Part shown: positions 1 through 7,209 of the stretch, in pieces
Layout of the letters: each line of letters starts with the position of its first letter
Numbering within the stretch: the first letter of the stretch is position 1
Source of the DNA: Pseudomonas paraversuta
Lineage (GTDB): Bacteria; Pseudomonadota; Gammaproteobacteria; Pseudomonadales; Pseudomonadaceae
Length of the DNA: 64,000 nt
Assembly: GCF_904063065.1 (NCBI RefSeq)
Contig: NZ_CAJFCL010000011.1
Location: 1-64,000, forward strand
Direction of reading: 5' to 3'
The notes under the pieces: generated by a model
What the model saw: the letters and a program-made list of their open reading frames with translations, nothing else
Told to the model about the DNA's origin: nothing
The model's database searches: none
Program-made: the position numbers and the translations under genes

Positions 1-2
1 GA

Positions 3-119
3 GATATTAGCCAGTACCTGATGCATCACTACAACTGGATCCGACCTCATCAATTTAACGATGGATTGGCCCCAGCGAAAACGGAAGAAAAACTCAAAAC
101 CGTGTCCGGGATGAGTTGA
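3..119 (+). CDS. IS3-family transposase OrfB, C-terminal end (partial)
   Basis: The reading frame entering from the left edge encodes DISQYLMHHYNWIRPHQFND followed by a short tail ending VSGMS and a TGA. The YNWIRPHQ...GL.P motif followed by EEKL is the classic extreme C-terminus of IS3-family OrfB DDE transposases (rve integrase core). Only about 38 residues are visible, so neither the subgroup nor the integrity of the element can be judged. The IS end should lie within a few tens of bases after the stop, around 120-135, but the terminal inverted repeat cannot be verified without the other end. Confidence 0.8.
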   Translation, partial: DISQYLMHHYNWIRPHQFNDGLAPAKTEEKLKTVSGMS

Positions 120-128
120 CCACTACAC

Positions 129-257
129 ACCATCATTAGCGAGAATGGTTTAGGTAAGTCCAATATCCTTAGTGCTATTGACACAATGACACACTCTGCC
201 TACGACTGGAGCAATCCAACTTCAATCGATCGCCCGGCGAATGGCGAGGACATTTGA
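129..257 (+). pseudogene. P-loop ATPase remnant
   Basis: Directly after the transposase end, an open frame without a start codon encodes TIISENGLGKSNILSAI and about 25 more residues before a TGA. SENGLGKSN matches the Walker A loop of RecF/OLD/AAA_21-type ABC ATPases (GxNGxGKSN), which normally lies near the N-terminus of proteins several hundred residues long. Here the N-terminus is missing and the frame ends 42 residues on, so this is a fragment left by IS insertion and deletion. Related ATPases are common in phage-defence and toxin loci, but the fragment is too short to assign. Confidence 0.5.
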
Positions 258-315
258 TTATCTCATGAGAATCCTAGGTAGCGGTACTCAAGCCGTTAAT
301 GCCGGAAGCGCTTCA

Positions 316-1077
316 TTAATGAGTAGTTATTGCGAGGAATAAACTTGTGAGCACTTCAGTTGCCCTACCAATAAGCATCAGCTCATTCCGGCCATTCTGG
401 GACACATCTTCGAGGTTAACGTGAATAACCGTTGCTCCCGCAGAGTGTGCAATTTCTGGGATGTCAGCTGCCGGTGTCACTATGCCAGATGTTCCTACAG
501 AGATCAGTACATCGCAGTCACGCACCCTGTTCATAGCAGCTTTCCAGGCACCATTTGGCAAAGCTTCCCCAAACCAAACTACACCTGGTCTCAAACGTCC
601 GTTACAGCGTCGACATCGTGGTGGCTCTCTTTCCAAACCCGACAAGGGTACCGACAGATCATCCGAGGTGAGCCTAGAGAAACGATTGCATGCGAAGCAT
701 TTAGGATCCTCGAGGCTGCCATGTAAGTGGTTCACATCTGTCGATCCAGCACGTTCATGAAGGTCATCGATATTCTGAGTTACAACGTAAACCTCACGGT
801 CCGTTGCTGACAGTTTCTGGACCATTGAATGTGCAGCATTTGGCTGAGCCTGCTGAACCTGATGTCGCCTCCACAGATAGAATCCCCACACTAACGCCGG
901 GTTGTCTCGGAAAGCATTGGCGGTCTCCAGACGCTGCGGGTCGTGGATCGACCATAGGCCTGTGAGCTTATCGCGGAAAGTCGGAATTCCGCTTTCGGCA
1001 GAAACCCCTGCACCCGTGAAGAAAACAACTTTTTTGGCTAACCGCAGGGCCTGCACAGCGCGCTCTTGATCGTTCAT
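316..1077 (-). CDS. NAD-dependent protein deacylase, class III sirtuin (CobB-like)
   Basis: Sir2-family enzyme that removes acyl groups from lysine using NAD+. Visible motifs are the NAD-binding GAGVSAESGIPTFRD, TQNIDDLHERAG with the catalytic His in HLHG, two Cys pairs (CFAC and CRRC) for the structural zinc, and GVVWFGEALP. FYLWRR supplies the Tyr-x-x-Arg pair that class III enzymes (CobB, SIRT5) use for succinyl or malonyl lysine. The start chosen (253 aa) has GGAGAG about ten bases upstream; an upstream ATG at 1116 has no clear ribosome site. It is a single-domain enzyme of usual CobB length, unlike the large multidomain SIR2 proteins of antiphage systems. It sits on the island with no partner gene beside it; its role there is unknown. 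Confidence 0.85.
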   Translation of the reverse strand: MNDQERAVQALRLAKKVVFFTGAGVSAESGIPTFRDKLTGLWSIHDPQRLETANAFRDNPALVWGFYLWRRHQVQQAQPNAAHSMVQKLSATDREVYVVTQNIDDLHERAGSTDVNHLHGSLEDPKCFACNRFSRLTSDDLSVPLSGLEREPPRCRRCNGRLRPGVVWFGEALPNGAWKAAMNRVRDCDVLISVGTSGIVTPAADIPEIAHSAGATVIHVNLEDVSQNGRNELMLIGRATEVLTSLFLAITTH

Positions 1078-1290
1078 TGGGTTGCGCTCTCCGGTAGCAG
1101 TCCTTTGGTTACACAAAGCCTATCACCAACAGAGCAATGAGCGTCGTACACGTCAGGCTTTTAAGATATTTCAGACACATGATATTTACGGAGAGACAGT
1201 GTGCCCTCACCCACGAAGGCCAATCAGATCAGTGCTCCTTCGATGAATCCGGTAATCTCGAATACGCGATCTTGAAAGGTTGGTACGAGG

Positions 1291-1587
1291 CTATTCCTCA
1301 TCGGGTTTCGCAGCGAGATCAGCAACCTCCGAGGCGATACGTACCAGGAGTCCCTCCACATCTACGTCTTTGTCCTTGATGAGGTAGGCTTGTGTAAGAA
1401 GCGTGAGGGGATGGACCTTCAGCGTCTCAGCAAGTTGATCGATCTTTTCCAGCGTAGGACTTTTGAGGCCTCGTTCCAGAGTGCTGAGATAGGTACGACT
1501 ACTGACGGAAGAAAAATCTTCCTGCGTTAACTTTCTCTGCATGCGTATATGACGCAGTGCCAGGCCAAACGCAGCGTTCTGGTTCAC
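1291..1587 (-). CDS. XRE-family transcriptional regulator
   Basis: A 98-residue protein with one N-terminal Cro/C1-type helix-turn-helix, roughly residues 8-62, seen in LTQEDFSSVSSRTYLSTLERG and the following SPTLEKIDQLAETLKVHP. The C-terminal 30 residues are acidic and without a recognised domain. The start is GTG at 1585-1587, with AAGGA upstream inside a perfect inverted repeat (arms 1594-1600 and 1605-1611), so binding there would block its own translation start or promoter. It is divergent from the small gene starting at 1677 and probably controls both. Single-domain XRE proteins of this size are typical repressors on mobile elements. Confidence 0.85.
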   Translation of the reverse strand: MNQNAAFGLALRHIRMQRKLTQEDFSSVSSRTYLSTLERGLKSPTLEKIDQLAETLKVHPLTLLTQAYLIKDKDVDVEGLLVRIASEVADLAAKPDEE

Positions 1588-1593
1588 TGTGAA

Positions 1594-1611
1594 GGTTCCT
1601 TAAAAGGAACC
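1594..1611. promoter_or_regulatory. Inverted repeat, probable XRE operator
   Basis: Perfect 7-base arms GGTTCCT and AGGAACC separated by four bases lie just upstream of the XRE GTG start and about 12 bases before a plus-strand promoter-like sequence. The symmetry and position fit an autoregulatory operator. That the XRE protein binds it is inference. Confidence 0.5.
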
Positions 1612-1622
1612 ATAGAGCCTTT

Positions 1623-1651
1623 TTGATCACTTTAGGGCTACAATCTATAGT
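1623..1651 (+). promoter_or_regulatory. Sigma-70-type promoter for the gene at 1677
   Basis: TTGATC and TATAGT are separated by 17 bases, placing a start site about 20 bases before the ATG at 1677. The 18-base inverted repeat lies just upstream of the -35 box, so a bound repressor could act on both divergent genes. Confidence 0.5.
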
Positions 1652-1676
1652 GTTCATTTATCAACTACGTGTCGCT

Positions 1677-2126
1677 ATGTTTACTACCTACCGCTCCACC
1701 GAAATAACCATTGAAGGTCTCGATAAGCTCCAGCAAAGCCAAATGTGGCGCTGCGTCGAGCAGGAAGTCATCCATCCTTGGTATTACGTCCAGATCGGAC
1801 GATGGGGTCGACGCTCCGCCTCCAGCTCGATGATGATGATCCACCACGCTCATGAACTTAGGGAGCTCGTTGACCGCCAATCAAATCTGAGCTGGCTTGA
1901 GCAGGTCCATTTCGTTTGCCCACCGCACATGAATGGCACTAGTTCCTGGACCATGGAGCCGCTGATAAAAATCTCCGTACTAACCTTTCCAAACAGTGAA
2001 GACTATGATCTCCAGATCAATGTCGCTGAGGGACATTCGTACTTTCTAAATGGTATCGGCAATGCAACCGCATGCACCGTTGCGCATATTTTATACGATG
2101 CCACGCGAGACATAAGTCCTAAATAA
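1677..2126 (+). CDS. Hypothetical protein, island gene
   Basis: A 149-residue protein that I do not recognise. It has no signal peptide, no membrane segment and no catalytic motif that I can name. It is rich in aromatic and His residues (IHPWYYVQIGRWG, MMMIHHAHELRELV) and looks like a compact soluble protein. The ATG at 1677 fits the promoter at 1623-1651 better than the earlier ATG at 1623, which lies on the -35 box. It is divergently transcribed from the XRE gene, an arrangement seen for repressor-controlled accessory genes. Codon use is AT-rich like the rest of the island. Confidence 0.55.
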   Translation: MFTTYRSTEITIEGLDKLQQSQMWRCVEQEVIHPWYYVQIGRWGRRSASSSMMMIHHAHELRELVDRQSNLSWLEQVHFVCPPHMNGTSSWTMEPLIKISVLTFPNSEDYDLQINVAEGHSYFLNGIGNATACTVAHILYDATRDISPK

Positions 2127-2184
2127 AAGCGCCAGCCCCAATATAGTCTTCTGTCAATCTATGTCGAAAATCTTCGTGGAGACA

Positions 2185-2213
2185 GGGCTGCCGTATTTTT
2201 ACGGCCTAGGCCC
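2185..2213. terminator. Hairpin downstream of the 149-aa gene
   Basis: GCCGTA and TACGGC form a stem around TTTT (2190-2205), extended by GGGC (2185-2188) pairing with GCCC (2210-2213) across a bulge. There is no clean run of T afterwards, so termination is possible but not certain. Confidence 0.35.
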
Positions 2214-2250
2214 GTATTAATATAGCGAACAAAATCTGCCTGGTGGGAAA

Positions 2251-2526
2251 ATGACAATGTCTCTCGAGCGTACCCGCTCAGTGATCCAGACCCGCGACTT
2301 TCGGGTAGAGTTTTCCCTAGAAATTTCTTTACCCGAACTCATGCGCCGTGATGCTGAATATCTTTTATGTCATTATCCGACCAGAAGGGACATGGTGACG
2401 GCGGCCTGCATTGAGGAGCACACCAATTCATTAGCAGAGCTTTTCGGGTCAGTTTTCAACTCACCAATTGATGAATATTCGCGTGATAGAGCCTATTACT
2501 GCCCGTCCCCACGTTACCCTATATGA
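2251..2526 (+). CDS. BPSL0761-family small hypothetical protein
   Basis: A 91-residue protein whose N-terminal part resembles the conserved BPSL0761-type proteins of Pseudomonas and Burkholderia: MxxxxERTRxVxQTRxFxxE, then SLPE.MRRDAEYLLCHYP. Function is unknown. The family is usually 60-100 residues, soluble, and often found among accessory genes. The ATG at 2251 follows GGTGGGA at suitable spacing; an ATG two codons later is possible. The C-terminal 35 residues are not part of the conserved block. It is separated from the gene at 1677-2126 by a hairpin, so it is probably its own unit. Confidence 0.55.
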   Translation: MTMSLERTRSVIQTRDFRVEFSLEISLPELMRRDAEYLLCHYPTRRDMVTAACIEEHTNSLAELFGSVFNSPIDEYSRDRAYYCPSPRYPI

Positions 2527-2804
2527 CAGCATACTCATTCGACTTGCGGCTACACCTGAGCAGGCTTTGTCCTCGTTCACCTCGGGTGTCGATAATACTC
2601 GGCGCAATATTTAGACTAATGCTACTGTGCATCACCGCCACCTGAGGCAAGGCCATATTCAAAGTAAACATGAATGCAGTGGCTGATTGAGTTTCAAGAT
2701 CAATCACACCACTCGCTCGACGACATGGACTGTGATCAACATTTAAAGAAATAAGGTAACCTTACGAAACAGCAGAGGAACAATAAACCACGCTTCCTCA
2801 ATCC

Positions 2805-3257
2805 TTATCTATGACAACCGAAAAAAGGTTTTAAAGTTTGTTGGAAACCGTTCTTAATCTCTGCAATCTCGATTTCCAACTCCCGAACACGCTCGCACAA
2901 CTGCAAGTTCTGTGTCAGAACCCTATCGCGTTGCTGACAGGCGAGCACCAAATCAGATTTTATTGCATTCAACTTACCCAGCGTCTGCCTGACAGTTTCA
3001 GCGTCACTTTTGCTAGTAGTGATACCAGGCAGACCGATCCTATAAGCTTCAATTTTTGCCAAAAGAGACTGATGAGTCTTCCTAGCTTTTTTCAAGTACC
3101 CCCTGTCAAACCCTGCTTCAACACTAACAACGCCAGCTGTGAGCTTAGAGGCGTCTAAACCAACATGCTGCGAAACAACAGGAGAGCCTTCGATAAGACG
3201 CTTGAATGCATCCTCGCAAGCTTCCAATCCGCTCTCCCCTTTCCTAATAATCTTCAT
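2805..3257 (-). CDS. ginD: GInt small protein GinD
   Basis: Last gene of the ginABCD operon, 150 residues, overlapping the ginC stop by four bases (ATGA at 3254-3257). The N-terminal half contains TAGVVSVEAGFDRGYLKKARKTH, shortened here as a helix-turn-helix-like block seen in small partners of tyrosine recombinases such as TnpC of Tn554. The C-terminal half, roughly residues 85-140, is heptad-like (LGKLNAIKSDLVLACQQRD and onward) and should form a coiled coil. GinD has no known biochemical role; as a DNA-binding or bridging accessory protein it would be the non-catalytic member of the recombinase complex. Name given from operon position and size. Confidence 0.75.
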   Translation of the reverse strand: MKIIRKGESGLEACEDAFKRLIEGSPVVSQHVGLDASKLTAGVVSVEAGFDRGYLKKARKTHQSLLAKIEAYRIGLPGITTSKSDAETVRQTLGKLNAIKSDLVLACQQRDRVLTQNLQLCERVRELEIEIAEIKNGFQQTLKPFFGCHR

Positions 3258-5308
3258 AGTAAAGCCTCCACGACTCCAATTAACCTGGATCTGAAATTGA
3301 CAAGTTTCTCGACATCTCCCCGAATAACTTGATACTCCCCAGTACCTTCGGAATAGTATTCCAATTCAGCAACAGCCACCTTAATTGCTTCATTAATTTT
3401 TTCGGACTTGATAACTGCACCATCACAAGAAAGGCAGGCCGTATATTCTCCGAGCAAGAGAGAATCACAGCGTCCGACCTTAGTGCATCCTCCTAAAAGT
3501 GTTGGGCGATAGGAAATCTCACCCGCCTTGACACGCGCAAGTGTATCAGCGCGTAAATCCTCGATGTGAACCTGCCCACTTTTTATGCGAGATTTTTGTT
3601 TTTCCATATACGAACCAGTACCTCCAAAAAGAGGAGTATCCTGGGTTATTAAGTTAGCCAAAATCTCGTTAGCAATGGAAATCGGCATACCCATTTGAAA
3701 CTCAAGAGCAATATGAGATTTGGGTAGTACAAAATCTTTTTTTATTGGGTCATAATATCCAAATATTGTCTTCAGATTTTCAAAACCATTCCGATAGTAT
3801 CGCGCCATTTCAAGCGACATATGCTTGTACTGTGACTTTAAAGAAGGTAAGGATACAAAGCCACTATTACTGGCATAAAATGCAAGAGAGCGGCGAAGCT
3901 GATGACTTGCTAGTGGCCATGGCTTGCCAACTGAATACTTTGTCTCGCTATAAAAATCTCGGCTAGTATCGGTTTGCACAAGTTCTTTAAGATCGTCCGG
4001 TTGAATTTTTGTCCGATCGAGCCATGACGTGCGGACATTTTTACGCGATAGTTCAGATAGCCCACCTGCATGAGGACTAATTAATATAGACGGACTAGAA
4101 AAAAGGTTAAACTCCGATGCGGTAACCGAAGGACTGAATTTAGCGAGGCCATTTTGGATCGCCTGTGCAAGTTTTACGGCTTTTATAACTTCCGCAGTAG
4201 CTAGCCATGACTCTTCCTTCTTGTACCCTTCAAACTTAGTAGTGGTCGATAACAATGTAACCATCTTAGATGGATCGCGCAGTTTCCCATTACTATCCGT
4301 AGTACACGCAACTACCACCTCCTCTGCCAAGCATTCATACTTGAGCCGCATCACCTCCTGATCACGCATACCGGTATAGAGATGTATTACCATTTTCAGC
4401 AAGAATTGAATGCTAGATATCGCTAAAGAAAAACTTCGTCGGCATGAACACTTGAAATCATCGACCAACAACTCAGTTAACCCATGATTATTAACTGCTT
4501 GTTCAAAAGTTGCTCGACGATGTCTTTTTCGGATACCACGACTTTGTTGAACTAAATCAGATAGGCCGTAGTAGCGGTCCACAAAATCAGAAATAAAAGC
4601 GCTAAGACTATCTGCTTTTGAAAGCAAGCGATCCAGGATGTCTGACGAGTTATTTATGATCTCAAGATAAATACGGGTGGGAATTACTGGGGTCTGCTTT
4701 TCACCCTTAGGAATACCAAAATCCAAATCAGAGACACTTAGAACCTTATAGCCTAACCGCTCCCCTCCGACCGCTACGAGACTTCTCATCAAAGGAGGAA
4801 AACGTCTGATAAAAGTATCGTTACCATTCATACTCGTCACAAATGCAGCCAGATAAACCGGTGTCGTAAGCAACTCTTTTAAAGACAGCACGCCCACCAG
4901 AGGTTTATGTTTTTGCTCGTAGCAAAAACGGGCCGCACTGCCCAACCGATGAAAATAGCCACTAATCGTTACTGCCGAAAGCTTCCCAACCCGCCCGGTT
5001 CCGATATAATAAATTAAGCAGAAAAGAGCATACTTAACTTCTTCAATTAAAAGTGCTTGATCATCTTCTGTAGTTGAAAAAATCGACTTGAATTTTATTA
5101 TGTTTATTTTTTTTGCGCTTAACCTGTAAGGATTAAAATCCCACTCATCATCTCCATACACAGCCGTAGCTTGCCCTTCGCTATTACGGCACAAAACAAA
5201 ACCTAATTCCGGCCTAAGACTAGACATTGAATTTGTTGGCGAGTCGGGTGACAATGATCTCGACCGATCTGACTGAGCAAAGAGGGTGCTAACATATGGT
5301 ATCGTCAA
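3254..5308 (-). CDS. ginC: Large tyrosine recombinase GinC
   Basis: A 684-residue site-specific recombinase, about twice the size of phage integrases. The catalytic core is visible: LYTGMRDQEV with the first Arg at 315, HQLRRS with His469 and Arg472, and MSLEMARYYRNG with the nucleophile Tyr504 or Tyr505. The long N-terminal half (to about 290) has no motif I recognise and should hold core-binding functions. After the active site comes a Cys-rich block (GGCTKVGRC then ACLSC) that looks like a zinc-binding knuckle. Translation is coupled to ginB upstream and ginD downstream by 4-base overlaps. All the expected catalytic residues are present. Confidence 0.85.
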   Translation of the reverse strand: MTIPYVSTLFAQSDRSRSLSPDSPTNSMSSLRPELGFVLCRNSEGQATAVYGDDEWDFNPYRLSAKKINIIKFKSIFSTTEDDQALLIEEVKYALFCLIYYIGTGRVGKLSAVTISGYFHRLGSAARFCYEQKHKPLVGVLSLKELLTTPVYLAAFVTSMNGNDTFIRRFPPLMRSLVAVGGERLGYKVLSVSDLDFGIPKGEKQTPVIPTRIYLEIINNSSDILDRLLSKADSLSAFISDFVDRYYGLSDLVQQSRGIRKRHRRATFEQAVNNHGLTELLVDDFKCSCRRSFSLAISSIQFLLKMVIHLYTGMRDQEVMRLKYECLAEEVVVACTTDSNGKLRDPSKMVTLLSTTTKFEGYKKEESWLATAEVIKAVKLAQAIQNGLAKFSPSVTASEFNLFSSPSILISPHAGGLSELSRKNVRTSWLDRTKIQPDDLKELVQTDTSRDFYSETKYSVGKPWPLASHQLRRSLAFYASNSGFVSLPSLKSQYKHMSLEMARYYRNGFENLKTIFGYYDPIKKDFVLPKSHIALEFQMGMPISIANEILANLITQDTPLFGGTGSYMEKQKSRIKSGQVHIEDLRADTLARVKAGEISYRPTLLGGCTKVGRCDSLLLGEYTACLSCDGAVIKSEKINEAIKVAVAELEYYSEGTGEYQVIRGDVEKLVNFRSRLIGVVEALL

Positions 5309-7209
5309 AATACAATTCCTACTTTTTCATAACGCTGCATCCAGTTTTCCCAAAACACGGTTAACACCCCTAAATTATCAACCTTGTACTTAATCAAACT
5401 TACTATTTCCGCCGATTCTGGCGATCGCTTAGATATCTCATCAACAATGTAATCTATACGGACACATAAATCCTTATACAAAATTTCAGCATGAGCCAGA
5501 TCAGAAGTAGATGCACGGACTGAATTAGCTACGTATTGCAAACTTAATAGCTTATGAATATCTTCCTGATCTGCATGGCAGGAATAATGCTTACAATACA
5601 AACAACCGTATTGAGATCTACAACTGGGTTGCAATACTGTCACATCTGACTCTGGAGCAGGTTGAAGGAAAGCATCACAATGCCCAGATGCTATTGATGT
5701 CCCGCCTGAACCCCTAATTTCAATCGCTCTCTCAGCCGCTCGCCTCACCGACTGCCAATAAATACCGAATTCCTCCTCCTGCTGCTCAATCGGAGAGTCC
5801 GAGTAATCATTAACATTTGTACTGAGGGAATGATTAAGAACATCAGCTACCGTAGTAGGTGAAATGCCTAGTGAGTGCAGTACTAAACTTTTATACTTTC
5901 GAATCACACGAGTGGAAATATTCGAGTACGCTGAATCAAGATATACGCCACTGATACGCTTATAAAATGATTGAGAGAATAGTAACTGCAATGGCCTAAT
6001 CACTCCCGCCCGTCTACCATTTGCGTTAATCATGAAAAAGAGCTTATCGAATTTTTGGCCGTTAAGAACCCAAGTTCGAAGTACTAAATACTCCTTCAGT
6101 AAATGCACTCCCTCCCGCCCTAACGCATAGCGAGTTTTTAACCCTTTGGCTCTGAACTTTATAGCTGAGAGCTCCTTCTTAATCAAAGATTTTTGGAGCT
6201 CCAAACCCTCCTCATGATCGAACTGGATCAACTCGCTAGCTGTAGTTCCAAGCAAGATCAAGAGTATATTTGTATAAGCCTGCATTGCTAAAGATGCCAA
6301 TCGTATTCGCCAATGACAACGCATATCAGTATTGGCAGAAGACAAGGTTCTGTGAGCTGAAGACAAGTCTACTTGCGCTTGATATGGGTTTACTCGAACT
6401 CCAAGCTTCGAGGCCCGCTCGATATATTCTGAAACTGTAGATATTCGCCGCTCGGATATATTGTAGGACTTAACATCCTGGTTCTTCAATGGCGTTAAAG
6501 CTCCCACATTAGAGGGAAAGTGCACCACTTCGAACTCACCTAAATTTAAAACGAAAGGATATTCTTCACCCTTAATAACAAACTCACTTAATCGACGCGC
6601 TAACGTCAAACAAGTCTTTAGGTAAGCTGTGACACTCTGCTCACGGGGGGCTCTGGAATTACCCCTCTGGCTTCTGATAGGTATTGCCGATCGAATGATA
6701 GCCAAATGTTCCAAAGGAAATTGATAACCAATTAATTTTGACATGGCTCTTTGCAAATTATTTGCTGATACTGGCACTATTTCCTTTCGAGCGATTCGAC
6801 CATTCAGGTACTGAGTGTAACCTTGGTATGCAAGTGCGGCGGATATTTCATCACTGCAAAAATTTGAGTGACCGTTTTCATCACACCACCTTATTGCAGA
6901 CTCAAAACTACAAACGTTATGCAGAATTGTTCTGTGACTTAGTGCAGTAGATAATTCAAAATAAATAGACCGGAGCAGTTCTCGACGTTCTTCAACAAAA
7001 GATAAATTATCGACTAGGTTACATCGCCGATCTTCTCGAACAGCATTTCTTGCCCGGACAGTATAAGCTAGACAACCAACATCAAGAGGTGAAACCCTAA
7101 CGGCTTTATCGAGCTGAATTCGAATACTTTCCGGCCGCAAAAAATCTTGATTTAACTGCGCAACAGTTATCACATGAGTTTCGCGATGCGTAAATTTTAT
7201 ATCGCTCAT
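5305..7209 (-). CDS. ginB: Large tyrosine recombinase-like protein GinB
   Basis: A 634-residue member of the recombinase trio, coupled by 4-base overlaps to ginA (7206-7209) and ginC (5305-5308). The fold is recognisable, but the catalytic set looks incomplete. The first Arg box reads LLGTTASEL, so Thr323 stands where Arg is expected. The second box reads STRVIRKYK, giving Arg434 in place of His while Arg437 is kept. The late His and the Tyr nucleophile (NHSLSTNVNDYSD, Tyr469) are present. Near the C-terminus a Cys/His cluster (SCRSQYGCLYCKHYSC) suggests a zinc site. It may be a structural subunit in a hetero-oligomer; these assignments come from aligning motifs by eye. Confidence 0.8.
   Translation of the reverse strand: MSDIKFTHRETHVITVAQLNQDFLRPESIRIQLDKAVRVSPLDVGCLAYTVRARNAVREDRRCNLVDNLSFVEERRELLRSIYFELSTALSHRTILHNVCSFESAIRWCDENGHSNFCSDEISAALAYQGYTQYLNGRIARKEIVPVSANNLQRAMSKLIGYQFPLEHLAIIRSAIPIRSQRGNSRAPREQSVTAYLKTCLTLARRLSEFVIKGEEYPFVLNLGEFEVVHFPSNVGALTPLKNQDVKSYNISERRISTVSEYIERASKLGVRVNPYQAQVDLSSAHRTLSSANTDMRCHWRIRLASLAMQAYTNILLILLGTTASELIQFDHEEGLELQKSLIKKELSAIKFRAKGLKTRYALGREGVHLLKEYLVLRTWVLNGQKFDKLFFMINANGRRAGVIRPLQLLFSQSFYKRISGVYLDSAYSNISTRVIRKYKSLVLHSLGISPTTVADVLNHSLSTNVNDYSDSPIEQQEEEFGIYWQSVRRAAERAIEIRGSGGTSIASGHCDAFLQPAPESDVTVLQPSCRSQYGCLYCKHYSCHADQEDIHKLLSLQYVANSVRASTSDLAHAEILYKDLCVRIDYIVDEISKRSPESAEIVSLIKYKVDNLGVLTVFWENWMQRYEKVGIVF

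Noticed and set aside
1137..1379. 80-codon plus-strand frame between the sirtuin and XRE genes
   Set aside because: It runs antisense into the XRE gene, lacks a ribosome site and has no recognisable sequence pattern.
2152..2160. TGTCAATCT shared with the repeat at 8742-8750, as a possible other island end
   Set aside because: Nine bases are expected by chance about once in a window of this size, and the flanks do not match. The true left end probably lies outside the window.
2519..2707. 62-codon minus-strand frame in the gap before ginD
   Set aside because: No domain, no ribosome site, and it overlaps the end of the gene at 2251-2526. The gap 2527-2804 otherwise shows only a short palindrome (TAAGGT-A-ACCTTA at 2752-2764) that may be chance.
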